Counted from the stretch's first letter, positions 1 through 8,930 are shown. The stretch is DNA of 64,000 nucleotides from Aeromicrobium fastidiosum (GCF_017876595.1 NZ_JAGIOG010000001.1:930001-994000); one strand, 5' to 3'. Translations and numbers: made by a program. The notes: generated by a model not told the origin, from the letters alone.

Positions 1-385
1 TCCAGGCCATCCAGAGCCACAGCAGCACGCTGATCGCCCCGACGACGATCGCGAACACGATGCCCACGGCGTAGGCCGCGTCGATCGTCGACTGTGTCAC
101 AGAGGGGTCGGCCTCCCGCATCTGCCGCGCGATGTCGTCCTTCAAGGACCCGAGCCCCAGCAGGGACACGATCAGCGAGATCAGGCTGACGCCGGCACCA
201 GCGCCCATGAGCTTGACGGCCAGCGAGATCGACGCGGGCTGCTCGGGGGCGGGCGGACCCTGGCGCGGGGCACCTGCGGGACCTGTCGGATAGGCACCGT
301 ACGCAGGCTGGGCGGGCTGTTGTCCGGGATACGGCGTCTGGCCCGCCCCGAACGGCTGGTCGGGCTCCGGCGGTGTGGTCGTCAT
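1..385 (-). CDS. Pro-rich membrane protein, 3' end outside window
   Basis: Only the first 128 codons lie in the window; the gene runs off its left edge. The start ATG at 385 follows a good AGGGGG ribosome site. The protein opens with about 50 residues rich in Pro, Gly, Gln and Ala (a low-complexity cytoplasmic tail), then a hydrophobic segment at about residues 53-77, a short charged loop (LKDDIARQMREADPS), and a second hydrophobic segment near residues 107-128 that is cut off. This is the pattern of small actinobacterial membrane proteins with a disordered proline-rich N-terminus. I do not recognise a specific family and assign no function. Confidence 0.8.
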   Translation of the reverse strand, partial: MTTTPPEPDQPFGAGQTPYPGQQPAQPAYGAYPTGPAGAPRQGPPAPEQPASISLAVKLMGAGAGVSLISLIVSLLGLGSLKDDIARQMREADPSVTQSTIDAAYAVGIVFAIVVGAISVLLWLWMAW

Positions 386-466
386 GATGATCCCCCTGGT
401 CGTCGACGGTCTGTCTCGGTGCCACGAACCTACCGACTCCGGCGGGCACACCGCACGTCGAGCAGA

Positions 467-1225
467 TCAGACCAGGCGGCGGACGATGCCCAGCGGGGCG
501 TGCTTGAGCACCTGTCCGAGGGGGGCCCACGGCCACGTCGGCACCGCGGCGTCGACGACCTCGGCCTCGATCTTGGCGACGAGCGCGCGGCATCCCGTCT
601 CGGTGTCGACCATCATGCGCGACTCCTGCTCGACACCGTCGTTCATCTCCGAGGCGATGTAGCCGGGGTAGAGCGTCGTGACCTTGATGTCGAGCCCCTT
701 GCGCCCCATCAGGTCGGCGCGGATGCCCTCGGCGAGCATCGCGATGCCGGCCTTGGTCGCGGCGTACGTCGTCATCGATCCCGGCATGCCGCGCATCGCC
801 GACATCGACGAGATCACGACGAGGTGGCCGGACTTGCGCTCGTAGAAGTGCTCCATGGCGGCCTCGCACTGGGCGAGCGCCGCGATGAAGTTGGTCTCGG
901 CGGTCTGCTTGTTGGCGTGGAACGTGCCGGTGCCGATGCGTCCGCCCTTGCCGAGGCCCGCATTGACGATGACCCGGTCGATGCCGCCCAGGTCGGTGAT
1001 GACCCGCTTGAACACCGCGAAGACCTGGTCGTGGTCGTTGACGTCGAGGGCGTGGACGACGACCTCGATGTCGGGGTGCGCCGCGAGCAGCTCGTCGCGC
1101 AGCGCCTCGAGCCGGTCGACGCGGCGGGCCGTCAGCGCGAGGTGGTGCCCCTTGGCGGCCAGGATGCGAGCCATGCCGGCACCCAGACCCGAGCTGGCTC
1201 CCGTGATGAGGACGTTGGTGCGCAC
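467..1225 (-). CDS. SDR family NAD(P)-dependent oxidoreductase
   Basis: This 252-residue protein is a classical short-chain dehydrogenase: the cofactor motif TGASSGLG sits at residues 8-15, the NAG motif (VIVNAGLG) near residue 88, the catalytic Ser in VISSMSA and the YxxxK pair in YAATKAG. It should reduce or oxidise a hydroxyl/keto substrate with NAD(P)(H) in the cytoplasm; the substrate cannot be read from the sequence. It starts one base after the stop of the upstream SDR gene (1227-2027), so the two are almost certainly one operon, possibly acting in one lipid- or steroid-like pathway, which is inference. Confidence 0.9.
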   Translation of the reverse strand: MRTNVLITGASSGLGAGMARILAAKGHHLALTARRVDRLEALRDELLAAHPDIEVVVHALDVNDHDQVFAVFKRVITDLGGIDRVIVNAGLGKGGRIGTGTFHANKQTAETNFIAALAQCEAAMEHFYERKSGHLVVISSMSAMRGMPGSMTTYAATKAGIAMLAEGIRADLMGRKGLDIKVTTLYPGYIASEMNDGVEQESRMMVDTETGCRALVAKIEAEVVDAAVPTWPWAPLGQVLKHAPLGIVRRLV

Positions 1226-1226
1226 G

Positions 1227-2027
1227 TCAGTCCTTCGCAGCCATGCGGAACGAGGCGCGCCGCATCATCTGGTCGTACACGGGTCGGGCGAACCGCTTGG
1301 CCGCGTAGGCCATGACGCCCTGCCGGTCGGTCAGGATGATGTGCCGTCCAGCAGAGACGGCCTTCAGCACCGTGGTCGCGATGTCGTCGGCCGTGACCTG
1401 CGAGCGGTCGATGAGCTTGGCCGCCGACCGCTGAGCTGCCTCGTCCTTGCCGCGCATCGACGCCGTGAGGTTGGTCTTGAAGAACGTCGGGCAGACCACC
1501 GAGACCTTGACGTCGTATGGCGCGAGCTCGTGCTTGAGGGTCTCGCTGAGCGCGACCACCGCGGCCTTGACCGCGTTGTACTCGCTCATGCGCGGCGGGT
1601 GGATGAGGCCCGCCGCCGACGACGTGTTGACGATGTGGCCGCTGCGCTGGGCCTTGAACATCGGGGCGAACGTGCGGCAGCCCCGGGCGACGCCCAGCAG
1701 GTTGATGTCGACGATCCACTGCCACTGGTCCATCTCGGTCAGCTCGATGCGTCCACCCGCGGCGACGCCCGCGTTGTTGAACAGCAGGTCGAGGCCGTCC
1801 CAGTGCTCGACGACCCAGTCGCGTGCGACGGACCAGTCGGCGTCCTGCGTCACGTCGAGGCGCAGGTAGTCGACGTTCTCGAGATCGCGGAGGACGTCCG
1901 GCACGTCGGCGTGGACGTCACTGGCGAGCACACGGCACCCCCGCGCGGCCAGCTGCTGGACCAGGGCCAGGCCGAGGCCGGAGGCACCCCCGGTGATGAG
2001 GGCTCGGGAGCCGGAGGCGATCGTCAT
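1227..2027 (-). CDS. SDR family oxidoreductase
   Basis: A 266-residue short-chain dehydrogenase with the glycine motif TGGASGLG (residues 12-19), LLFNNAG, the catalytic Ser in NTSSAAG and YNAVKAA for the Tyr/Lys pair. It is the promoter-proximal gene of a two-gene operon with the SDR at 467-1225. A TAGTAT -10 box lies so that transcription would begin one base before the ATG, so the mRNA is probably leaderless, and a GATAC-N5-GTATC inverted repeat overlaps that -10 box. The substrate is not predictable; the C-terminal tail (KRFARPVYDQMMRRA) resembles membrane-associated SDRs of lipid metabolism. Confidence 0.9.
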   Translation of the reverse strand: MTIASGSRALITGGASGLGLALVQQLAARGCRVLASDVHADVPDVLRDLENVDYLRLDVTQDADWSVARDWVVEHWDGLDLLFNNAGVAAGGRIELTEMDQWQWIVDINLLGVARGCRTFAPMFKAQRSGHIVNTSSAAGLIHPPRMSEYNAVKAAVVALSETLKHELAPYDVKVSVVCPTFFKTNLTASMRGKDEAAQRSAAKLIDRSQVTADDIATTVLKAVSAGRHIILTDRQGVMAYAAKRFARPVYDQMMRRASFRMAAKD

Positions 2028-2033
2028 GTCTCA

Positions 2034-2048
2034 GATACTACCGGTATC
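2034..2048. promoter_or_regulatory. Inverted repeat over SDR promoter
   Basis: GATAC-TACCG-GTATC lies immediately upstream of the SDR start at 2027 and includes the -10 hexamer TAGTAT (minus strand). Read toward the gene it contains ATACCGGTAGTATCT, 12 of 15 bases identical to ATACCGTCGGTATCT upstream of the hydrolase at 41151. A TetR-type repressor site is a reasonable guess; no regulator gene is adjacent. Confidence 0.5.
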
Positions 2049-2219
2049 CGGGCGTCCGGACCGGCCTGGCTCCAAGCGGCCGAGAAGGACCCGAGGCGGG
2101 TCTGCGGCCCTTCCGGCCCAAAGGCGACTCCGGGCCCGGGTGCTCGATCGGCCGGCGAGCAAGTATCCTCGTCGGCAACTTGTCAGGAGACAGGTTGTTC
2201 TGGGGGAAGGAAGTTCGTC

Positions 2220-3056
2220 ATGGCGTCAGCCGACATGATCCGCGAGTCACAGGACCCGTCCACCACAGCCGCGCGGCTGGCCGAGCTGGCCCAGCTCGAC
2301 CGCGGCCTGTGGACATCCATCGCGGTGCACCCCGCGGCCTATCCTGCGCTGCTCGAGTGGCTCGGGCAGCAGGGCGATCCGACGGTCGACGCCGTGCTGG
2401 AGCTGCGTTCCGGGTCACCTGCCACCGCAGCCGCACCGGCAGGGCCACCGCCGCCACCAGCCGATACACCCAGCGCGCACGTGGGTCACGCCTCCGTCCC
2501 GCCCGTCAACAACGAGGTCTCGTCGACGCACGGCTCAGCAGGCGACGGCAGCAAGAACGTCTGGGTCGTCGGTGGCATGATCGCCGTCGTCCTCGTCCTG
2601 ATCGGCGGCATCGCATTCGGTGCCACGAAGGTCTTCGGCGGAGACGACGACAAGGACGAGGCGTCGCCATCACAGACGGTCGACGCGCCCAAGCCGTCCG
2701 CCCCGCCGACAGTGACCCGACCCACCCTGGACTCGCCCACCCTCGACTCGCCCACGCTGGGCTCACCTTCGTCCAGCTCGTCCCTGGCGTTGTTCTGCGA
2801 GGGATTCAAGTCCTTGGTGAGCGTCATCACCGCCAATCCCGACGCCAAGCCGGGCTCTGGCCCCGTCAAGTCGATGGTCAGCATCCTCGACAACGTCGAA
2901 CGCTTTGCGCCCGCCGAGGTCAAGAGCGATGTCGGCATCATGGCCACCTACTTCAGAACATTGAGCGATCCCAACGCATTCGACGGCACTCCCCCCGCCG
3001 AGCTCACCGCTGCACAGAAACGGGCCGCGGACTACTACACGGCCAACTGCAGGTAG
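2220..3056 (+). CDS. Variant leucine-rich repeat membrane protein, copy 1
   Basis: The ATG at 2220 follows GGGGGAAGGAAG, giving 278 residues; longer upstream reading is chance. Residues about 7-65 (DPSTTAARLAELAQLDRG...PAAYPALLEWL) match the variant leucine-rich repeat (LRV-like) domain of actinobacterial proteins. A Pro/Ala-rich linker follows, then one transmembrane helix at about residues 114-136, an acidic DDDKDEASPSQ stretch, a Ser/Thr/Pro spacer with repeated SPTLD, and an outside domain of about 90 residues starting with FCEGF and ending NCR, whose two cysteines could form a disulfide. Topology suggests a cytoplasmic LRV domain and an external sensing or binding domain. It is a tandem paralogue of the next gene. 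Function unknown. Confidence 0.85.
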   Translation: MASADMIRESQDPSTTAARLAELAQLDRGLWTSIAVHPAAYPALLEWLGQQGDPTVDAVLELRSGSPATAAAPAGPPPPPADTPSAHVGHASVPPVNNEVSSTHGSAGDGSKNVWVVGGMIAVVLVLIGGIAFGATKVFGGDDDKDEASPSQTVDAPKPSAPPTVTRPTLDSPTLDSPTLGSPSSSSSLALFCEGFKSLVSVITANPDAKPGSGPVKSMVSILDNVERFAPAEVKSDVGIMATYFRTLSDPNAFDGTPPAELTAAQKRAADYYTANCR

Positions 3057-3167
3057 CAGGCTGGCAGATGCCTCGCTCGCGCTACCGCACGTCACAGAGG
3101 TCGGCGAGCCACCATCTTCCTGTCAGCCTGCCAGGCGACAGGGATCATTCCGGGAAGGAACAAAGCC

Positions 3168-3992
3168 ATGACATCGGATGACACGATCCGCGAATCGCAG
3201 GATCCCTCGACCACAGGCGCGCGGCTGGCCGAGCTGGCCCAGCTCGACCGCGGCCTGTGGACATCCATCGCGGTGCACCCCGCGGCCTATCCTGCGCTGC
3301 TCGAGTGGCTCGGGCAACAGGGCGATCCGACGGTCGACGCCGTGCTGGCGCTGCGTTCCGGGTCACCGGCCGCTGCACCCGCACCGGCAGGGCCACCGCC
3401 CTCCGGGGCTCCCACCGCGCCCGCGGGCCACACCGCCGTCCCCCCCACCAGCAACCCGAGCACGTCGACACCCGGCTCGACCAGCGGCAACGGCAAGAAC
3501 CTCTGGATCGTGCTCGGCATGGTCGCGGTCGTCCTGGTCCTGATCGGCGGCATCGCATTCGGCGCCACGAAGGTCTTCGGCGGAGACGACGACAAGGACG
3601 AGGCCTCGCCGTCCCAGACCGTCGGCGCGCCCTCCGACGACGCGCCCGACTCATCCGACTCGCCCGCGCCGTCCGACCCGCCCACCGTGGACTCCAACAT
3701 CCCGTTCTGCACGGGGTTCCAGTCGGCGCAGCGTGCCGTAGCCGGAGCCGAGAGCGACGCGCCGGGCTCTGCCGCCGCTGCCGCCAAGGCCAGGGCCACA
3801 GCCAGCATCTTCCGCAACATCGAGGCCACGGCCCCCGCGGAGGTCAAGAGCGATGTCGGCATCCTGGCTGACTACTTCGAGGCCGCGAGCGATCCCAGCA
3901 CGATCGACCCGTCCACGATCACCGAGCGCGCCAGGGAGTTCGGCGACGCAGCGAGGAGGCTCTCGTCCTACTACCGGTCCAACTGCACGTAG
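3168..3992 (+). CDS. Variant leucine-rich repeat membrane protein, copy 2
   Basis: The 274-residue protein has the same order as its upstream neighbour: LRV-like domain at residues about 5-62, Pro-rich linker, a transmembrane helix around residues 107-130 (MVAVVLVLIGGIAFGATKV), acidic DDDKDEASPSQ, Ser/Asp/Pro spacer and an external Cys-to-Cys domain (FCTGF ... SNCT). The DNA of the LRV domain and of the membrane segment is nearly identical to copy 1, while linker and external domains have diverged strongly. AAGGAAC upstream of ATG 3168 is the ribosome site. The pair may sense different outside ligands with a shared inside module; that is inference. Confidence 0.85.
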   Translation: MTSDDTIRESQDPSTTGARLAELAQLDRGLWTSIAVHPAAYPALLEWLGQQGDPTVDAVLALRSGSPAAAPAPAGPPPSGAPTAPAGHTAVPPTSNPSTSTPGSTSGNGKNLWIVLGMVAVVLVLIGGIAFGATKVFGGDDDKDEASPSQTVGAPSDDAPDSSDSPAPSDPPTVDSNIPFCTGFQSAQRAVAGAESDAPGSAAAAAKARATASIFRNIEATAPAEVKSDVGILADYFEAASDPSTIDPSTITERAREFGDAARRLSSYYRSNCT

Positions 3993-4035
3993 CAGGCTAG
4001 ATCTGACGAGTCGTCGGTCATGCCGACCGGATTCA

Positions 4036-4677
4036 CTAGCGGAAGGTCACCATGTCGCGCGGCAGATGACCCGTCTCGTTGAACGCCAGCAGCCGCGCAC
4101 CCCCGGCCCCGACGATGACGGTCGTGACGCCGGCGTTGATCACGACGTCGTTGATGCGCTGGAACAGGGAGTCGTCGCCGGCCAGCAGGTGCGACGCGAC
4201 GAGCGCGATCGGACCGCCCGACGTGAACACCGCGATCTGCTGACCCGAGGTCGCCTGCGACACCACGGCATCGAACGCGGCCAGGACCCGATCGCGGAAC
4301 GCGACGTAGGGCTCCCCGGCACCGGGCTCCCCGGCCATCCACCCCGTGATGGCCACGTTGAGCGTGCGCTGGAACGCCTTGCTGTCGGACCCCATCGCGG
4401 TGGAGTCCTGCGCCCGCGCGAGCGCGAGGTGGTCGTACTCGTCCCACCCGGCGTCGACGTCGTAGCCGTCGCCCTGGCCGCACGCGTCGATCGCGGCGAT
4501 CGCCGTCTGCGCATGGCGCTTCATGCCGCCCGCGACGGCCGCGGTCGGGGCCCACACGGACGCCTCCCAGGAGGTGCCGAGCGAGGTCGACTGCTCGTGG
4601 CCCAGCTCGGACAGCTGGTCGTAGTCGGCCGCCCCGAACGAGGCCTGGCCGTGCCGGACGAGGTGGATGGAACCCAT
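4036..4677 (-). CDS. Histidine phosphatase family protein (PGM-like)
   Basis: A 213-residue member of the phosphoglycerate-mutase/histidine-phosphatase superfamily. The phospho-accepting motif RHGQ is at residues 8-11 and continues as ASFGAADYDQLSELG, characteristic of a bacterial subgroup. The place where the second catalytic His is usually found (HGGPI) reads TSGGPI, so that His is absent; this may be a feature of the subgroup or mean altered catalysis. The substrate is unknown. It lies just downstream of the ABC exporter genes on the same strand with 25 bases between, so read-through from that operon is possible. Confidence 0.85.
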   Translation of the reverse strand: MGSIHLVRHGQASFGAADYDQLSELGHEQSTSLGTSWEASVWAPTAAVAGGMKRHAQTAIAAIDACGQGDGYDVDAGWDEYDHLALARAQDSTAMGSDSKAFQRTLNVAITGWMAGEPGAGEPYVAFRDRVLAAFDAVVSQATSGQQIAVFTSGGPIALVASHLLAGDDSLFQRINDVVINAGVTTVIVGAGGARLLAFNETGHLPRDMVTFR

Positions 4678-4702
4678 GGGCGTGACCCTACCGGCGGCGG
4701 TC

Positions 4703-5533
4703 TCAGCTCTTGTTGGCGAACACCCGCATCGTCAGCGGCCCGAAGACCGCGACCAGCACCGCCGACATGATCAGCACCGTCACGATGGCCCCGCCGTCGG
4801 CGCGGCCGTCCATGAGGCTGCGTGCCGCGTCGACCAGGATCGTGACGGGGTTGACGTTGACGACGCTCCGCAACACGTCGGGCATCGTGTCGGGCGACAC
4901 GAAGACGTTGGACAGGAACGTCAGCGGGAAGAGCACCATCATGCTGACGCCCATCACCGCGTTGGGCGTGCGCAGCTTGAAGCCCAGGAGCGTCCAGATC
5001 CAGCTGAGGCTGAAGCAGAAGATCAGGAGCAGCGCCACCGCGGCGACGACGCCCGTGACCCCGCCGGCCGGACGGTATCCCAGCAGCAGCGTCATGGCGA
5101 TGATGATCGTCGACGCCATGGAGTAGCGCAGGGTGTCGCCGAGCAGGGAGCCCACGAGCAGGGACGGTCGCCACACCGGCAGCGAGCGGATGCGGTCGAA
5201 CACGCCCTTCTCGATGTCGTTGTTGATCGTCATCGCGGTGTACATCGTGATCATCACGACGGTCTGCACGAGGATTCCGGGCGCGAGATAGGGCAGGTAG
5301 TCCTGCGGAGAGCCCGCGATCGCGCCGCCGAAGATGAACGTGAACATCAGCGTGAACATGATGGGGAACATCGTCACGTCGAAGAGCTGCTCCGGGACGT
5401 GCTTGATCTTGAGCAGGGCGCGCCAGCCGAACGTCAGCGACGAGGCGATCGGCGACGCGGGGGCGGGCCGAACGCCCGTCCCGAGTGCCGCGGCGACCTT
5501 GGTGTCCATCCGCTGTCCGGCGTCGGTCGTCAT
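4703..5533 (-). CDS. ABC-2 type exporter permease (DrrB-like)
   Basis: This 276-residue membrane protein has about six hydrophobic segments and the ABC-2 pattern of daunorubicin-resistance DrrB-type permeases ([20 protein letters not shown] near the N-terminus, then [13 protein letters not shown] and [12 protein letters not shown]). It would form the membrane channel of a drug, lipid or glycan exporter with the ATPase encoded immediately upstream; the two reading frames overlap by four bases. The exported substrate is unknown. Stop-to-start gap to the following phosphatase gene is short. Confidence 0.9.
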   Translation of the reverse strand: MTTDAGQRMDTKVAAALGTGVRPAPASPIASSLTFGWRALLKIKHVPEQLFDVTMFPIMFTLMFTFIFGGAIAGSPQDYLPYLAPGILVQTVVMITMYTAMTINNDIEKGVFDRIRSLPVWRPSLLVGSLLGDTLRYSMASTIIIAMTLLLGYRPAGGVTGVVAAVALLLIFCFSLSWIWTLLGFKLRTPNAVMGVSMMVLFPLTFLSNVFVSPDTMPDVLRSVVNVNPVTILVDAARSLMDGRADGGAIVTVLIMSAVLVAVFGPLTMRVFANKS

Positions 5534-6504
5534 GCCGTGACCTCCTCGGTCGGCTGGTTCTCCTCGTCGGGGACGGGCTCGCCGGTCAGTGCCAGGAAGA
5601 CCTCGTCGAGACTCGGCTGCCCCAGCGAGAACTCGGTCGTGACGATGCCGTGGTCGTGCAGCCGCGCCAGCGCCGCCGGGACGGCCGTCGGGTCGGCGAC
5701 ACGCATCGTCAGGCCCGTCAGGTCGCCGGTCGCGGTGGCTTCGCCCGAGAGGGACGCCTCGAGCAACCGGGCTGCCTCGTCACGCCGCGACGCGTCGCCG
5801 ACCCGCACGTGCAGCGCTCCACTGCCGACGGACGCCTTGAGCTCGCCGCTCGTGCCCTCGGCGATGACCCTGCCCCGGTCGATGACGGCGATGCGGTCGG
5901 CCAGCTGATCGGCCTCGTCGAGGTACTGCGTCGTGAGCAGCACCGTCGTGCCGGCCGACACGAGTGCGCGGACGATGTCCCACACCTGGTTGCGGCTGCG
6001 CGGGTCGAGACCGGTCGTGGGCTCGTCGAGGAACATGAGATCGGGGCGCACCACGATGCTGCCGGCGATGTCGATGCGTCGCCGCATACCGCCGGAGTAC
6101 TTCTTGACCTGCCGGTCGGCGGCATCGGTCAGGTCGAAGGCGTCGAGCAGCTCGGCCGAGCGCTCGCGCGACTGCTGCCAGCTGAACCCGTAGAGCCGGC
6201 CCAGCATCACGAGGTTCTCCGTGCCGGTCAGGTCTTCGTCGAGCGACGCGAACTGGCCCGTCATCGCCACCTTGGAGCGCACCGTGGACGCCTCGGCGAC
6301 GACGTCGTGCCCCAGCACGAGGGCCGTGCCGCCGGTCGGCCGCAGCAGTGTCGCGAGCATGCGGATCGTCGTGGTCTTGCCGGCTCCGTTGGGTCCGAGC
6401 ACGCCGTAGACGCCGCCGGCCGGCACCCGCAGGTCGACCCCGTCGACGGCGCGGTTGTCGCCGAAGGCCTTGACCAGGCCGTGGGTCTCGATCGCCAGCT
6501 CCAT
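5530..6504 (-). CDS. ABC exporter ATP-binding protein (DrrA-like)
   Basis: The ATPase has Walker [10 protein letters not shown], the signature YSGGMRRR, Walker [13 protein letters not shown] and a DrrA-type C-terminal extension ending in TEEVTA. It powers the DrrB-like permease, with which it overlaps by four bases. I chose the ATG at 6504 ([15 protein letters not shown]), which matches the usual N-terminus of the family; an in-frame ATG at 6522 adds six residues and would fit a nearly leaderless mRNA. A perfect 6-1-6 palindrome overlaps the presumed promoter. About 324 residues from the chosen start. Confidence 0.9.
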   Translation of the reverse strand: MELAIETHGLVKAFGDNRAVDGVDLRVPAGGVYGVLGPNGAGKTTTIRMLATLLRPTGGTALVLGHDVVAEASTVRSKVAMTGQFASLDEDLTGTENLVMLGRLYGFSWQQSRERSAELLDAFDLTDAADRQVKKYSGGMRRRIDIAGSIVVRPDLMFLDEPTTGLDPRSRNQVWDIVRALVSAGTTVLLTTQYLDEADQLADRIAVIDRGRVIAEGTSGELKASVGSGALHVRVGDASRRDEAARLLEASLSGEATATGDLTGLTMRVADPTAVPAALARLHDHGIVTTEFSLGQPSLDEVFLALTGEPVPDEENQPTEEVTA

Positions 6505-6523
6505 GGCGACATCGTGACACATC

Positions 6524-6536
6524 TTCCTAATAGGAA
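6524..6536. promoter_or_regulatory. Perfect palindrome before exporter operon
   Basis: TTCCTA-A-TAGGAA, a perfect inverted repeat with six-base arms, lies 20 bases upstream of the exporter ATPase start in otherwise GC-rich DNA. It is a candidate repressor operator for the drrAB-like operon. No regulator gene is adjacent, so a distant regulator is assumed. Confidence 0.45.
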
Positions 6537-6556
6537 CAAGAGCTTGGAAGCGCCGA

Positions 6557-6591
6557 AGGGGCCGGCCCTGGTGAAGTCAGGACCGGCCCCT
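6557..6591 (-). terminator. Strong hairpin terminator after fasciclin gene
   Basis: AGGGGCCGGCCCTG (6557-6570) and CAGGACCGGCCCCT (6578-6591) form a 14-base stem with one non-Watson-Crick position and a seven-base loop. It lies 45 bases past the stop of the fasciclin gene and upstream of the exporter operon, so it should end transcription of the molybdopterin oxidoreductase/fasciclin unit. Confidence 0.8.
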
Positions 6592-6635
6592 CTGGGTGGT
6601 GCGATGGTGCGGAGCTACCTGGTGACGAGCAAGGA

Positions 6636-7304
6636 TCAGGCCGCGGGCGGCATGAGGACCGTGTCGATCAGGTAGACGGTCGCGTTGGCGGTCTGGACGC
6701 CGCCGCAGATGACGGACGCCTGGTCGCCGACCTTGATGTCGTCGCCCGAACCCGTGATGGTCAGGTCGGCGCCGTTGACGGTCTTGAACGTGCCGTCGAT
6801 GTCCGCGGGCGCGATGCGCTCGGGGATCACGTGGTACGTCAGGATGCTGGACAGCGTCGTGCCGCCGGCCTCCTTGGCGAGGGTGTCGATCGTGTCGGCC
6901 GGGATCTTCGCGAACGCGTCGTCGACCGGCGCGAACACGGTGAACTCGCCGCCGTTGAGGGTGTCGACCAGGTCGACGTCGGGGTTGACCTGGCCGCTGA
7001 CGGCCTTGACGAGCGTGGTCAGCAGCGGGTTGTTGCTGGCGGCCGTGGCGACCGGGTCCTGCGACATGCCGCTGACGGAGCCCTTGCCGTCCGGGACGGC
7101 CTTCGCGTAGTCGGCGCAGCCGGGTCCGACAAGGTCGGCAGCCGGGTCGGCAGCCGAGGAGTCGTCGGAGGGAGCGGCCGAGGTGGCCGTGTCGTCGGCC
7201 GGAGCGGACGCGTCACCCTCGGAGTCGCTCGAACCGCAAGCAGCAGTGAACAGTGCCAGCGAAGCGACCGCCGCGACGGCGAAGCTCTTGGTGGTGGTGC
7301 GCAT
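6636..7304 (-). CDS. Fasciclin-domain lipoprotein
   Basis: A 222-residue secreted lipoprotein: the N-terminus has a lipobox LFTAAC with the modified Cys at residue 23, then a Ser/Asp/Ala-rich spacer (about residues 24-60), then one complete FAS1 domain with the hallmark [14 protein letters not shown] and [10 protein letters not shown]. It resembles MPT70/MPT83-type proteins of mycobacteria, which are anchored outside the membrane and bind partners or matrix. GAGGAG precedes the ATG at 7304. It lies 66 bases after the molybdopterin oxidoreductase gene on the same strand, so both probably share a transcript ended by the hairpin at 6557-6591. Confidence 0.93.
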   Translation of the reverse strand: MRTTTKSFAVAAVASLALFTAACGSSDSEGDASAPADDTATSAAPSDDSSAADPAADLVGPGCADYAKAVPDGKGSVSGMSQDPVATAASNNPLLTTLVKAVSGQVNPDVDLVDTLNGGEFTVFAPVDDAFAKIPADTIDTLAKEAGGTTLSSILTYHVIPERIAPADIDGTFKTVNGADLTITGSGDDIKVGDQASVICGGVQTANATVYLIDTVLMPPAA

Positions 7305-7370
7305 GGTGTGTCTCCTCGGTGTGGATGATGCTGTGGTTGGGTTGTGTTGCTCTCGTACGGGTGCTGCGTG

Positions 7371-8930
7371 TTACTCGACGCGGAACTGGACGCTCTGCCA
7401 GCCGGTCGTCCCGTTCGGGCGAATCGGTGCCCGCTCGGAAGTCTGTGTCTCGCCGTTCTTGTTGGTGGCCCGCACCTGGACGCTGTGGATGCCGGCCGTG
7501 GCCTCGTCCCACACGTACGACCACTGGCGCCAGGTCTCGACGTTGTCCTCGGCGGCGAGCTCGGCCTCGAACCAGTCGCCCTTGTCGATGCTGAGCTCGA
7601 CCTTCTCGATGCCGACGGTCTGCGACCAGGCGACGCCGCCCATGCGGACCTTGTCGGCCGGGAAGGCCTGGAAAGACTTGGGGACGTCGATCCGCGACGA
7701 GAACTTGATGGGAGCCAGCGCGGTGTAGTCGCGCGTCGTCCAGTAGCCCTTGAAGTCCGAGAACTTCGTGACCTCGATGTCGGTCAGCCACTTGGTCGCC
7801 GAGACGAAGCCGTAGAGACCGGGCACGACGAGCCGCGCCGGGAAGCCGTGGGCCAGCGGGAGCGGCTGACCGTTCATGCCGATCGCGACCATCGCGTTGC
7901 GGTCGTCGGTGACGGCCTCGATCGGGGTGCCCGCGGTCCAACGGTCGGCGCTCGTCGACTTGATGGCGTCGGCACCGTCCTGCACGCCCGCCATCTCGAG
8001 CAGCGTCGCGGTGCGGATGCCGAGCCACAGGGCGTTGCCGACGTAGGGACCGCCGACCTCGTTGGAGACGCACGTCAGGGTGACGCGGTGCTCCTCGAGC
8101 TCCATGTCCATCAGGTCGCGGAAGGAGAGGTTGAGCTCCTTGTCGACCATGCCGTGGATGCGCAGGTTCCAGCCGTCGGCCGGCACGTCGGGGATGCGCA
8201 GCGCGGTGTCGACGCGGTAGAAGTCGCGGTTGGGGGTGACGAACTCGCTGACGCCCTCGATCTCGACCTGGGCACCTGCCGGCACCGCGGGTGCAGGCTT
8301 GGCGGCCCGTGGCAGACGGATGCCCGCACGAGAAGCGGCAGCGGCCGCGTTGCCGAAGATCTGGCCGACCGCGCCACCGATGACGACCAGGGCCGTCACG
8401 CCGAGAGAGGCCTTGAGGAATCCTCGACGTCCGAGACCCAGCGGGTGCGCCGCCGCGGCCTCCTCGCGGCCGCGCAGGTTGGCCAGCAGCACGAGCAGCG
8501 CAGCGAGCGAGACGACGAGGGTGATGACCGAGGGGACGAGCGTGAGCGCGCGGCTCGCGGTCGTGGTGCGGTCGATCGCGGCAGCGGCGATGGCCAGCGC
8601 GCCCAGCAGGGCCACGGCGATGATCGCGACCCGCGGCTTCTTGCGGCCGATGACGCCGGCGACGATCGCAAACAGCGCCAGCGTCGCGACGACTCCACCG
8701 ATCAGGATCGGCTTGTCGGCGGTGCCGAACTGCTTGACCGCGAACTCCTTGAGGAACGGCGGCGCGTAGTCGATCGCCCGGTTGCCGACCGACTCGATCG
8801 GCGAGGGGACGCCCTGCAGGAGGGCTGCCACCCCCGTGCCCACGGCGACGCCCGAGGCGGCGGCCAGGAAGCCTGCGATGGCTCCGGCCCACCATGGCGC
8901 TGAGGCCCGGGTCTGCGTCGTCGTGTTCAC
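7371..8930 (-). CDS. Membrane molybdopterin-dependent oxidoreductase
   Basis: The 519-residue protein begins with four hydrophobic helices (about residues 13-38, 75-96, 101-119, 131-150), followed by a twin-arginine-like RRGFLK at about 168 with another hydrophobic stretch, and then a sulfite-oxidase-fold molybdenum domain in which Cys287 (TCVSNEVGG) is the expected Mo ligand. A C-terminal Ig-like dimerisation domain (VQVRATNKNGETQ) follows. The catalytic part should face outside. The electron donor and substrate are unknown; sulfoxide or sulfite chemistry is typical of the fold. Start is a GTG. The gene precedes the fasciclin lipoprotein, a pairing also seen beside SigK/anti-SigK loci in mycobacteria, although no sigma gene is here. 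Confidence 0.92.
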   Translation of the reverse strand: MNTTTQTRASAPWWAGAIAGFLAAASGVAVGTGVAALLQGVPSPIESVGNRAIDYAPPFLKEFAVKQFGTADKPILIGGVVATLALFAIVAGVIGRKKPRVAIIAVALLGALAIAAAAIDRTTTASRALTLVPSVITLVVSLAALLVLLANLRGREEAAAAHPLGLGRRGFLKASLGVTALVVIGGAVGQIFGNAAAAASRAGIRLPRAAKPAPAVPAGAQVEIEGVSEFVTPNRDFYRVDTALRIPDVPADGWNLRIHGMVDKELNLSFRDLMDMELEEHRVTLTCVSNEVGGPYVGNALWLGIRTATLLEMAGVQDGADAIKSTSADRWTAGTPIEAVTDDRNAMVAIGMNGQPLPLAHGFPARLVVPGLYGFVSATKWLTDIEVTKFSDFKGYWTTRDYTALAPIKFSSRIDVPKSFQAFPADKVRMGGVAWSQTVGIEKVELSIDKGDWFEAELAAEDNVETWRQWSYVWDEATAGIHSVQVRATNKNGETQTSERAPIRPNGTTGWQSVQFRVE

